This document shows, one piece after another, positions 48,360 to 57,447 of a DNA stretch of 59,179 nucleotides; position 1 is the stretch's first letter; each line of letters starts with the position of its first letter. The notes beneath the pieces were generated by a model that was given only the letters and a program-made list of their open reading frames with translations, had not been told where the DNA came from and did no database searches. The position numbers and the translations under genes are program-made. Source of the stretch: an uncultured Lachnospiraceae bacterium. GTDB taxonomy: Bacteria > Bacillota > Clostridia > Lachnospirales > Lachnospiraceae. Location of the stretch: contig CAMNCH010000002.1 of assembly GCA_946534145.1 (NCBI GenBank), forward strand, positions 1-59,179, given 5' to 3'.

Positions 48360-50033
48360 ATGAAGAGCGATAACGTTAAAACAGGTACCCAGCAGGCACC
48401 TCACAGAAGCTTATTTAATGCTCTTGGTTTTACCGAGGAAGAAAGAAAACGTCCCATGATTGGTATCGTTTCATCTTACAATGAAATAGTGCCCGGTCAT
48501 ATGAATCTTGATAAAATAGTTGAAGCCGTAAAAATGGGTGTTGCCATGGCAGGCGGTATGCCTGTGGTATTCCCCGCAATTGCCGTATGCGACGGTATTG
48601 CAATGGGCCATATCGGCATGAAATATTCTTTGGTTACCAGAGACCTGATAGCCGATTCTACGGAATGTATGGCCATTGCTCACCAGTTTGACGGTCTTGT
48701 TATGGTTCCCAACTGTGACAAAAACGTGCCCGGTCTACTTATGGCCGCTGCCAGAGTAAATGTTCCCACGATTTTTGTGTCGGGCGGTCCCATGCTTGCC
48801 GGACATGTTAAAGGACAGAAGAGAAGTCTTTCATCCATGTTTGAAGCTGTCGGCGCGGTTGCCGCAAACAAAATGACCATGGAAGAGCTTTGTGAATTTG
48901 AAGAAAAGGTTTGTCCTACCTGCGGCTCCTGCTCGGGTATGTACACGGCCAATTCCATGAACTGCCTTACCGAAGCACTCGGCATGGGCTTAAAAGGCAA
49001 CGGCACCATTCCCGCAGTTTACAGCGAAAGAATACGACTTGCCAAACATGCAGGCATGCAGATAGTTGAACTTGTCAACAAAAATATATGTCCCAGAGAT
49101 ATCATGACCAAAGAAGCATTTTTGAATGCGCTTACCACAGATATGGCTCTCGGATGCTCCACCAACTCCATGCTTCATCTTCCCGCAATTGCTCATGAAG
49201 CAGGTGTTGAATTAAACCTTGAAATTGCCAATGAACTGTCGGCTAAGACACCTAACCTTTGCCACCTCGCTCCCGCAGGTCCCACCTACATGGAGGATTT
49301 AAACGAGGCCGGCGGTGTTTATGCCGTACTTAAAGAACTCAGTAAGAAAAACCTTCTTAACCTTGATGTCATGACCGTAACAGGCAAGACCATGGGAGAG
49401 AATATTAAAAATTCGATTAATTTAAATCCCGAAGTTATCAGACCTGTTGAGAATCCTTATTCCCAGACCGGCGGTATTGCCGTGCTTAAGGGTAATCTTG
49501 CTCCCGAGGGTTCGGTTGTTAAGCGTTCCGCTGTTGTAGCCGAAATGATGGAGCATGCAGGCCCCGCAAGAGTATTCGACTGTGAAGAAGATGCCATTGC
49601 AGCCATTAAAGGCGGCAAGATTGTGGCCGGAGACGTTGTCGTTATCAGATATGAAGGCCCCAAGGGCGGTCCCGGTATGAGAGAGATGCTTAATCCCACA
49701 TCTGCTATTGCAGGTATGGGTCTCGGAGCTTCTGTAGCCCTTATTACGGACGGCAGATTCTCCGGCGCTTCAAGAGGTGCTTCCATCGGACATGTTTCTC
49801 CCGAAGCGGCTCTCGGCGGCCCCATTGCTTTTGTTCATGAAGGCGATATGATTCACATCAATATTAATGAGAACCTTATCGAGCTGCTGGTAGATGATGA
49901 GGAACTTGAAAAACGTAAGGTCGGCTTTGTGCCCAAAGAAACCGACATTAAATCAGGTTATCTCTTAAGATACAGAGAACTTGTTACCAGCGCTGCAAAC
50001 GGAGCTGTTTTAAAAGTTCCCGGTAAGAACTAA
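48360..50033 (+). CDS. ilvD: Dihydroxy-acid dehydratase
   Basis: [78 protein letters not shown]. Confidence 0.97.
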   Translation: MKSDNVKTGTQQAPHRSLFNALGFTEEERKRPMIGIVSSYNEIVPGHMNLDKIVEAVKMGVAMAGGMPVVFPAIAVCDGIAMGHIGMKYSLVTRDLIADSTECMAIAHQFDGLVMVPNCDKNVPGLLMAAARVNVPTIFVSGGPMLAGHVKGQKRSLSSMFEAVGAVAANKMTMEELCEFEEKVCPTCGSCSGMYTANSMNCLTEALGMGLKGNGTIPAVYSERIRLAKHAGMQIVELVNKNICPRDIMTKEAFLNALTTDMALGCSTNSMLHLPAIAHEAGVELNLEIANELSAKTPNLCHLAPAGPTYMEDLNEAGGVYAVLKELSKKNLLNLDVMTVTGKTMGENIKNSINLNPEVIRPVENPYSQTGGIAVLKGNLAPEGSVVKRSAVVAEMMEHAGPARVFDCEEDAIAAIKGGKIVAGDVVVIRYEGPKGGPGMREMLNPTSAIAGMGLGASVALITDGRFSGASRGASIGHVSPEAALGGPIAFVHEGDMIHININENLIELLVDDEELEKRKVGFVPKETDIKSGYLLRYRELVTSAANGAVLKVPGKN

Positions 50034-50044
50034 GGAGGATACAG

Positions 50045-51718
50045 ATGCTTTTAACAGGAGCCGAAATTGTTGTTGAATGTTTGAAAGAGCAGGGAGTTGA
50101 TACCGTTTTTGGTTATCCCGGCGGTACCATTCTCAATGTTTATGATGCGTTATATAACCACAGCGAAATAAGACATATTCTTACCAGTCACGAGCAGGGT
50201 GCTTCCCATGCCGCAGACGGTTATGCAAGATCCACCGGCAAGGTGGGAGTTTGTATGGCGACTTCAGGTCCCGGTGCGACTAACCTTGTTACAGGTATCG
50301 CCACAGCTTATATGGATTCTGTTCCTATGGTAGCTATTACGGCTAACGTTGTACTTCCCTGGCTGGGCAAAGACACCTTCCAGGAAGTAGATATTGCCGG
50401 CGTTACCATGCCTATTACCAAACACGGCTATATCGTCAAGGATGTCAAGAACCTTGCTGATACCATCAGAAAGGCCTTTAACATTGCCCAAAGCGGACGT
50501 CCCGGCCCTGTACTTGTAGATATTACCAAGGATGTGACGGCTGCCAAATGCGAATATACGCCCAAGGCACCCGACAAAATCACCCGTATCGATAAATTTA
50601 CGGATGAAGATATAACTAAGGTTGTTAAGCTTATTCAGGCCTCCAAAAAGCCTTTTATCTACGTAGGCGGCGGTGCTATTGCCAGCGACGCGGCCCAAGA
50701 AGTTGCGGAATTTGCTGAACTTGTTGATGCACCTGTATGCGATACCCTTATGGGCAAAGGCGCATTTGACGGCTACAGTGACAGATATACCGGCATGATC
50801 GGTATGCACGGTACCAAAGCTTCCAACCTCGGTGTAAGCGACTGCGACCTGCTTATAGCACTCGGCGCAAGATTTTCCGACCGTGTTGTGGGTAACGTTA
50901 AGACTTTTGCTTCTAAGGCCAAGGTTATTCATTTTGATATTGATGCAGCCGAAATCGACAAGAATATTAAGACCAAAGCCAGCGTGATAGGAGACCTTAA
51001 ATCTGCGCTTAAGCAGGTTAATAAAGTTCTTCCCAAGCAGGATCACTCAGACTGGATGAAACATATTAAGGAGTTAAAAGAAAAATATCCTCTCGGATAC
51101 GACCACTCCAAACTTACCTGTCCCTACATCATGGAAGAAATCGACAAGATTACCAAGGGTCAGGCTATTATTACCACCGATGTGGGTCAGCATCAGATAT
51201 GGGCTTCACAGTATTATCACTACACCAAGCCCCGTACATTTTTATCATCCGGCGGTCTCGGCACCATGGGATACGGCCTCGGTGCGTGCATAGGTGCCAA
51301 AGTCGGCAACCCCGACAAACTCTGCATTAACATCGCAGGTGACGGCTGCTTCCGTATGAACATGAACGAGCTGGCTACCGCTTCAAGATTCGACATTCCG
51401 ATTATTCAGGTTATCATCAATAACCACGTTCTCGGTATGGTAAGACAGTGGCAGACCTTGTTCTATGAAGGCAGATATTCCCAGACAGTTCTTAACGACA
51501 AGGTTGATTTTTGCAAGGTAGCGGAAGGCCTTGGCTGTGATGCTTATAAGGTTACCAAAAAAGAAGAATTTGCTCCCGCACTTAAGAGTGCGATTAAAAA
51601 TAATCGACCTTGCATTATAGAATGTGTTATAAATGAAGATGATAAGGTGTTCCCCATGGTTCCCGGCGGAGCTCCTCTCAGTGACGTATTTGACGAAAAG
51701 GACTACGAAAAAAGGTAG
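50045..51718 (+). CDS. ilvB: Acetolactate synthase large subunit
   Basis: FGYPGGTILNVYDALY, HEQGASHAADGYARSTGKVGVCMATSGPGATNLVTGIA, ThDP motif GDGCFRMNMNELATASRFDIPIIQVIINN. Confidence 0.95.
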   Translation: MLLTGAEIVVECLKEQGVDTVFGYPGGTILNVYDALYNHSEIRHILTSHEQGASHAADGYARSTGKVGVCMATSGPGATNLVTGIATAYMDSVPMVAITANVVLPWLGKDTFQEVDIAGVTMPITKHGYIVKDVKNLADTIRKAFNIAQSGRPGPVLVDITKDVTAAKCEYTPKAPDKITRIDKFTDEDITKVVKLIQASKKPFIYVGGGAIASDAAQEVAEFAELVDAPVCDTLMGKGAFDGYSDRYTGMIGMHGTKASNLGVSDCDLLIALGARFSDRVVGNVKTFASKAKVIHFDIDAAEIDKNIKTKASVIGDLKSALKQVNKVLPKQDHSDWMKHIKELKEKYPLGYDHSKLTCPYIMEEIDKITKGQAIITTDVGQHQIWASQYYHYTKPRTFLSSGGLGTMGYGLGACIGAKVGNPDKLCINIAGDGCFRMNMNELATASRFDIPIIQVIINNHVLGMVRQWQTLFYEGRYSQTVLNDKVDFCKVAEGLGCDAYKVTKKEEFAPALKSAIKNNRPCIIECVINEDDKVFPMVPGGAPLSDVFDEKDYEKR

Positions 51719-51727
51719 AACTGATTT

Positions 51728-53134
51728 ATGAAGAAAAAGCTTAAGGGGTTAATAGGTGCAATCATATTAATCCCGACAGTGGCCTTTATAATCTTTTACT
51801 TATTTGTTTCTTTTTACTATACCGAGGGATTTACCTTTAATACACGCATAAACGGTGTATACTGCACCGGTAAGAGCGTGGAAGAGGTCAATTCAGAACT
51901 GATTGAAGCATTTCAGTACGACAGAATCGTAGTAAAAAGCGAAGATTATGGGACCGAGGAAGAGATTCTTCTTTCAGACATCGATTATACCGTAGATTAT
52001 ACAGAGGCGTTACGAAACGTCTTTGGTAAACAGAGCCCTTTTTTGTGGATTTTAAACGCATCAGAATCGTCTTTGACTAATAGTGTTAAGCCTTCGGTAT
52101 TATACAATGCCGACAAGCTTAGGGACTGCGTTAAGAACCTTAACCTGGTTAAACAACATACTGTTGATGCTAAGTTTATCAGTGAAATTCGCTATTCCAA
52201 AGAAGACGGTTATTACTTTTTTGAACAGATTGATGCATTAATCGATACGGACAAGCTTCAGAACCTTGTGGCAGATAGCCTTGATAAGAATTTTACGGTT
52301 GATGTATCAAAAGACTGTTTCTTTGTGCAGGACGATACACCGCAGATGCTTCATGACAAAAAGGTCTGGGGCGAGGTATGCGGATTTTTGACGCCAAAGC
52401 TTTCTTTTGACATGGGCGACGGACCGGTTGCGCTGGATTGTTCGATTTTAAGCAGTTTTATTATTTTTGATACCAATACAAGAGAGTTTTTGAAAAACGA
52501 AGACGGCTCTTTGTATATCAGCAAGGATAAAGTGGATTCCTACATCGACACTTTATGCGACAGATACGATACATATGCCATGCCGCGTGAGTTTGTGACC
52601 CATATCGGCGAGGTTAAGAATATAAGCTTTTCCAATTACGGAACACTTCTTGACCGTCAGGCGGAAAAAGAATATCTGTACAATGCCCTTTTAACCGGGG
52701 AAGAAGGGATTCATGAACCCAAATACATTCATGAGCCGTACAAAAAAGGGTTAAATGACATAGGAGATACCTATGTTGAAGTGGATATGACCCGTCAGGT
52801 TCTGTACTTTATACAGGGCGGCGAGGTTAAGCTTTTCTGCGATGTGGTAACAGGCAAGCCTTCGGCGGGTTTTGCGACTCCCGAGATGGTGTGCTATGTA
52901 TACAATAAGGTACCGGGGAAATACTTGACAGGACCGGATTATCGGTCTTATGTGAATTTCTGGATGCCCGTTTACAAGGCAATCGGTCTCCATGATGCCG
53001 GCTGGCAGTCTGCCTTCGGCGGAGACAGATATTTAAGGCATGGATCAAGAGGGTGCATAAATATGCGCTATGACGATGCGGAAGCCCTCTACAATGCCAT
53101 CGAAATCGGAACCCCCGTTATCATTTACAAATAA
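51728..53134 (+). CDS. L,D-transpeptidase (YkuD) with N-terminal peptidoglycan-binding-type region
   Basis: N-terminal TM; VDMTRQVLYFIQGGEVKLFCDVVTGK; catalytic HDAGWQSAFGGDRYLRHGSRGCINM. Confidence 0.92.
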   Translation: MKKKLKGLIGAIILIPTVAFIIFYLFVSFYYTEGFTFNTRINGVYCTGKSVEEVNSELIEAFQYDRIVVKSEDYGTEEEILLSDIDYTVDYTEALRNVFGKQSPFLWILNASESSLTNSVKPSVLYNADKLRDCVKNLNLVKQHTVDAKFISEIRYSKEDGYYFFEQIDALIDTDKLQNLVADSLDKNFTVDVSKDCFFVQDDTPQMLHDKKVWGEVCGFLTPKLSFDMGDGPVALDCSILSSFIIFDTNTREFLKNEDGSLYISKDKVDSYIDTLCDRYDTYAMPREFVTHIGEVKNISFSNYGTLLDRQAEKEYLYNALLTGEEGIHEPKYIHEPYKKGLNDIGDTYVEVDMTRQVLYFIQGGEVKLFCDVVTGKPSAGFATPEMVCYVYNKVPGKYLTGPDYRSYVNFWMPVYKAIGLHDAGWQSAFGGDRYLRHGSRGCINMRYDDAEALYNAIEIGTPVIIYK

Positions 53135-53207
53135 AAGCTTTGATTTTGTGCATTCTTTTTGCTCAAAAGAAACAGTTTACAAATCTGTATAAATATGCGT
53201 TTTTGGT

Positions 53208-53236
53208 TTGACAATAAATTATCAAAAGCGTAATAT
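53208..53236 (+). promoter_or_regulatory. Putative serC promoter
   Basis: TTGACA-N17-TAATAT. Confidence 0.65.
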
Positions 53237-53269
53237 ACATATTAAAATATTTTTCAGGAGGATGAGAAA

Positions 53270-54352
53270 GTGTCCAGAGTTTACAATTTTTCTGCAGGTC
53301 CGGCTACAATGCCTTTACCTGTGCTTGAAGAGATTCAGGCTGAGCTTCTTGACTATAAGGGAAGCGGTATGAGCGTTATGGAGATGTCTCATCGATCTAA
53401 GGTTTTCCAGACTATTATCGATGAAGCGGAACAAGACTTAAGAGACCTTATGAACATACCAGACAACTACAAGGTATTGTTCATTCAGGGCGGAGCAACT
53501 TTAGAGTTCTCCATGATTCCCATGAATCTTTGTAAAAACGGTGTATTTGATTACATCGTGACCGGCGCCTGGTCCAAAAAGGCAGCAACCGAAGCCAAGA
53601 AATTCGGTAAGGTTAACATTATAGCATCAAGCGAAGACAGAAATTACAGTTACATTCCGGACTGCTCAGACCTTCCTGTTGACGATAATGCAGACTATGT
53701 ATATATCTGCGAGAATGAGACCATTCACGGTACCACATTCCAGAAGCTTCCCAACACCAAAGGCAAGGTATTGGTATCCGACCAGTCTTCAATGTTCTTA
53801 TCCAAACCCTGCAACGTATCAGATTACGGTATCATCTACGGCGGCGTTCAGAAAAACGTGGGCCCCGCAGGACTTGCAATCGTGATTATCAGAGAAGACT
53901 TAATCAGAGAAGATGTGGCTGACAATGTTCCCGTTTATTTAAGATTTGATACCCATGCCAAGAACGATTCTTTGTACAATACTCCCAACTGCTGGGCTAT
54001 CTACGTATGCGGCAAGGTATTTAAATACTTAAAGAGCCTCGGCGGACTTTCCGCAATGAACGAAATCAACAAGAAAAAAGCAGCCGTTTTATACGACTTC
54101 CTCGATCAGAGCAAGATGTTTAAAGGAACCGTAGACAAAGAAGTTCGTTCTCTTATGAACGTACCTTTCGTAACCGGTTCCGCGGAAATGGATGCGGAAG
54201 TTGTTGCAGCTACCAAGGCTGCAGGCTTTGATAACCTTAAGGGACACAAGAGCGTAGGCGGCTTGAGAGCTTCCATTTACAACGCTATGCCCATCGAAGG
54301 TGTTGAGGCTTTGGTTGAATTCCTTAAGAAGTACGAGGAGGAACATGCGTAA
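53270..54352 (+). CDS. serC: Phosphoserine aminotransferase
   Basis: YNFSAGPATMPLPVLEEIQAE, SVMEMSHRSK, VSDQSSMFLSKP...YGGVQKNVGPAG; GTG start with AGGAGG RBS. Confidence 0.96.
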   Translation: MSRVYNFSAGPATMPLPVLEEIQAELLDYKGSGMSVMEMSHRSKVFQTIIDEAEQDLRDLMNIPDNYKVLFIQGGATLEFSMIPMNLCKNGVFDYIVTGAWSKKAATEAKKFGKVNIIASSEDRNYSYIPDCSDLPVDDNADYVYICENETIHGTTFQKLPNTKGKVLVSDQSSMFLSKPCNVSDYGIIYGGVQKNVGPAGLAIVIIREDLIREDVADNVPVYLRFDTHAKNDSLYNTPNCWAIYVCGKVFKYLKSLGGLSAMNEINKKKAAVLYDFLDQSKMFKGTVDKEVRSLMNVPFVTGSAEMDAEVVAATKAAGFDNLKGHKSVGGLRASIYNAMPIEGVEALVEFLKKYEEEHA

Positions 54353-55533
54353 TGTTTAAATATGCCTGCTTAAATCCCATTGCCAATGTGGGACTTAAAA
54401 ATTTTGATGAAAACTATGCTAAAACAGATGATGTTAATGCTGCGGAAGGTATTCTTGTAAGAAGTGCCGTGATGCACGAGATGGAATTCTCCGACAACCT
54501 TCTTGCCGTTGCAAGAGCCGGTGCCGGCGTTAACAACATTCCTCTTGATAAGCTTGCACAGAAGGGTGTCGTAGTATTCAACACTCCCGGTGCCAATGCC
54601 AACGGTGTTAAAGAACTTGCCATCTGCGCAATGCTTCTTGCTTCCCGCGATGTTGTGGGCGGTATCGACTTTGTTAAAGCCAATAAATCCGATGAAAACA
54701 TTGCAAAGCTCGTAGAAAAGGGCAAGAGCAAATTTGCAGGAACCGAAATCAGAGGCAAAAAGCTCGGTATTATCGGTCTTGGCGCAATCGGCGGACCTCT
54801 TGCCAACGCTGCCAGAGCCCTCGGCATGGATGTATACGGATGTGACCCTTACATCTCCATTGAAGCCGCATGGAACCTTTCAAGAGACGTTCACCACGTA
54901 AAGACCAGAGAAGAGATTTTCCAGAAGTGTGATTACATTTCCGTACACGTTCCGCTTATCGAGAACGATGACCCCAATGTAAACACCAAAAAAATGATTA
55001 ATAAAGACACCATCGCTATGATGAAGAAGGGTGTTATTATTCTTAATCTTGCCAGAGACCTTTTGGTAGATGACGAGGCTATGGAAGAGGCTCTTAAGAG
55101 CGGTAAGGTAAGAAAGTATGTTACCGACTTCCCCAATGCCAAAACCGCCAATATGGAAGGCGTTATTGCAATTCCTCACCTTGGCGCATCCACAGAAGAG
55201 TCCGAAGACAACTGTGCTGTAATGGCAGTTAACCAGATGAAGAATTACCTTGAAAACGGTAACATCGTTAACTCCGTTAACTATCCCGCACTTGACATGG
55301 GTATCTGCCAGAAAGCCGGCAGAATTGCTATTTTCCACAAGAACGTAGCCAACATGATTACTCAGTTTACTGCAGCATTCGGTGACCTTGGCATCAACGT
55401 ATCCGAAATGTCCAGTAAGTCAAGAGGTGAAGTAGCATACACCATGATTGACGTAGACGAACCCGCCACCGAATCCATTAAAGCTAAGCTTGAATCAATC
55501 GACGGCGTTTTCAAGGTAAGAATAGTCAAGTAA
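54352..55533 (+). CDS. serA: D-3-phosphoglycerate dehydrogenase
   Basis: LLAVARAGAGVNNIPLDKLAQKGVVVFNTPGANANGVKEL, GIIGLGAIGGPLANAARALGMDVYGCDPY, IPHLGASTEESEDNCAVMA; C-terminal ACT. Confidence 0.95.
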   Translation: MFKYACLNPIANVGLKNFDENYAKTDDVNAAEGILVRSAVMHEMEFSDNLLAVARAGAGVNNIPLDKLAQKGVVVFNTPGANANGVKELAICAMLLASRDVVGGIDFVKANKSDENIAKLVEKGKSKFAGTEIRGKKLGIIGLGAIGGPLANAARALGMDVYGCDPYISIEAAWNLSRDVHHVKTREEIFQKCDYISVHVPLIENDDPNVNTKKMINKDTIAMMKKGVIILNLARDLLVDDEAMEEALKSGKVRKYVTDFPNAKTANMEGVIAIPHLGASTEESEDNCAVMAVNQMKNYLENGNIVNSVNYPALDMGICQKAGRIAIFHKNVANMITQFTAAFGDLGINVSEMSSKSRGEVAYTMIDVDEPATESIKAKLESIDGVFKVRIVK

Positions 55534-55539
55534 TTTCAG

Positions 55540-55587
55540 TCCCCCTTTATATAGACGATTTCGTTTATTGTGAAGGGGGATATTTTT
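55540..55587 (+). terminator. Intrinsic terminator after serA
   Basis: TCCCCCTTtatATAGACGAttTCGTTTATtgtgAAGGGGGATATTTTT long imperfect hairpin. Confidence 0.8.
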
Positions 55588-55617
55588 ACTCTAAATTGAG
55601 GGATATGGGTATTATCA

Positions 55618-57447
55618 ATGAATAAAAAGAACGCATTTAAAAATAATATTTATGCGCTAAAACTGGTCTGGAAAATGTCCAAACCGCTTGTTGTAATAAA
55701 CGGTGTGGCAAGCTTTCTTGACTATTTTGAGTGGCTGTTTTTCAGCGCATTTTTCTTGCGCTTCGTAATAGACGGCCTTGAAAAGGGCAAAAGCTTTCGG
55801 GAATTACTCACATTTATTGTCATTACGGTCAGCGTGGAAGCGCTGTTCTGGCTGTTTCACAGTATCAAAAATCGTAAAGTTATACCAATCTGCAAAACTA
55901 AAATTAACAAAGAACTGTTTAAGAAGCTGTTTAAGAAAGCCTCCAATGTGGAGCTTGAATGCTTCGAAAACAGCGAATTCTATGACAAGTACACTCTTGC
56001 CATGGAAAAATCCGATGAGAGACTTACGCGTACGGTTGAGGTCATATGGGGCGTTTTCTTTGGCGCAATAGCCAGTGTCTGTGCGTTTATCTTTATGTAT
56101 CAGGTGGACAAATATTCAGTGTTGTTCATTCTTTTTCCCATTATCGGTAACTTTGGCTTCAACAGGCTTCAGAGCAAGATTGACTACAATCGTAACAAAG
56201 ATATGGCTCCGTACAATCGTAAGATTTCCTACATCAACCGTGTCATGTATCTTACCCAGTATGCCAAGGAAATGCGCTTATCAGACGTTTTCTCGCTTAT
56301 GAGGGAGCAGTACAGGGGCGCTATCCGCGGAGTTTCAGATGTTACCAGGAAATACACAAAACGCGCCATGGTGCTTCACTGGTTCTACGTAATGTTTACA
56401 TTTACGTTTATCTTTGAAGGATTACTGATTTACGGAGCTTACAGAACATTGGTGTCCTATACCATGTCACTGGCTCAACTGTCTGTTATTACCAGCCTTA
56501 TGGTTTCAACAACCTGGATTCTTATAGGATTTACGGATTCCGTTACGGAGCTTTTTAAGAACGGTTTGTTTGTGGACTATCTTAAGACATTTCTTGAGTA
56601 CAAAGAAAAGATTCCGGAAGATTACGACGGCAAAGATCCGGGCACAAAGATTGACTCCATTGAATTTAAAAATGTTTCTTTTGCCTACAAGGACAAAGTT
56701 GTAATTAAGAATCTTAACATGAAGTTTGATGGCGGTAAGACATATGCGCTGGCGGGTCACAACGGTGCAGGTAAGACAACCATCATCAAACTTTTGCTAA
56801 GGTTCTACGACCCGACCGAAGGCGAAATCCTTTTAAACGGCTTAAATATCAAAGAATATAATCTGCAGAAATATCGCGCTCTTTTTGCGACGGCTTTTCA
56901 GGACCATCAGATGTTTTCCATGTCTGTTAAGGACAACGTTCTTATGGGCCGGACCGCTGACGAAGCTTCTTCCGAAGAGGTTCTTAGCGCCCTTAAGCTT
57001 GCGGGCGTATATGACAAGATTATGTCTCTTCCGAAAAAAGAAAACACCATTCTTACCAAGGAATTTGATGACGAAGGAGCTATTTTGTCGGGCGGCGAAT
57101 TCCAGAAGGTTGTGGTGGCGAGAGCCTTTGTGCAAAGCAGTCCCGTTAAGCTTTTTGATGAGCCGTCAAGCGCCCTTGATCCTATAGCGGAGTATACGCT
57201 TTTTGATAATATTCTTAAGTCATGCAAGGACAATACGCTGGTGTTTATTTCCCACAGACTGTCCTCGGTTCAGAATGCTGATAAAATCTTTCTTTTGCGT
57301 CACGGAACGGTAAAAGAGGAAGGGACGCACAAAGAATTAATGGCTTTGGACGGACTCTACGCCGACATGTACAGAAAACAGGCGGAGAATTACCTTGCCG
57401 GCAGCAATTCCTCCGAAGGAATTTTTAAGGAGGTGGCAAAAGCATGA
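55618..57447 (+). CDS. ABC exporter half-transporter (TMD-NBD fusion)
   Basis: GHNGAGKTTIIKLLLRFYDPTEG, LSGGEFQKVVVARAF, LFDEPSSALDP, ISHRLSS. Confidence 0.93.
   Translation: MNKKNAFKNNIYALKLVWKMSKPLVVINGVASFLDYFEWLFFSAFFLRFVIDGLEKGKSFRELLTFIVITVSVEALFWLFHSIKNRKVIPICKTKINKELFKKLFKKASNVELECFENSEFYDKYTLAMEKSDERLTRTVEVIWGVFFGAIASVCAFIFMYQVDKYSVLFILFPIIGNFGFNRLQSKIDYNRNKDMAPYNRKISYINRVMYLTQYAKEMRLSDVFSLMREQYRGAIRGVSDVTRKYTKRAMVLHWFYVMFTFTFIFEGLLIYGAYRTLVSYTMSLAQLSVITSLMVSTTWILIGFTDSVTELFKNGLFVDYLKTFLEYKEKIPEDYDGKDPGTKIDSIEFKNVSFAYKDKVVIKNLNMKFDGGKTYALAGHNGAGKTTIIKLLLRFYDPTEGEILLNGLNIKEYNLQKYRALFATAFQDHQMFSMSVKDNVLMGRTADEASSEEVLSALKLAGVYDKIMSLPKKENTILTKEFDDEGAILSGGEFQKVVVARAFVQSSPVKLFDEPSSALDPIAEYTLFDNILKSCKDNTLVFISHRLSSVQNADKIFLLRHGTVKEEGTHKELMALDGLYADMYRKQAENYLAGSNSSEGIFKEVAKA

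Noticed and set aside
50264-51046. 260-aa minus-strand ORF inside ilvB
   Set aside because: Antisense shadow of a strongly supported enzyme gene; translation shows no recognisable domain.
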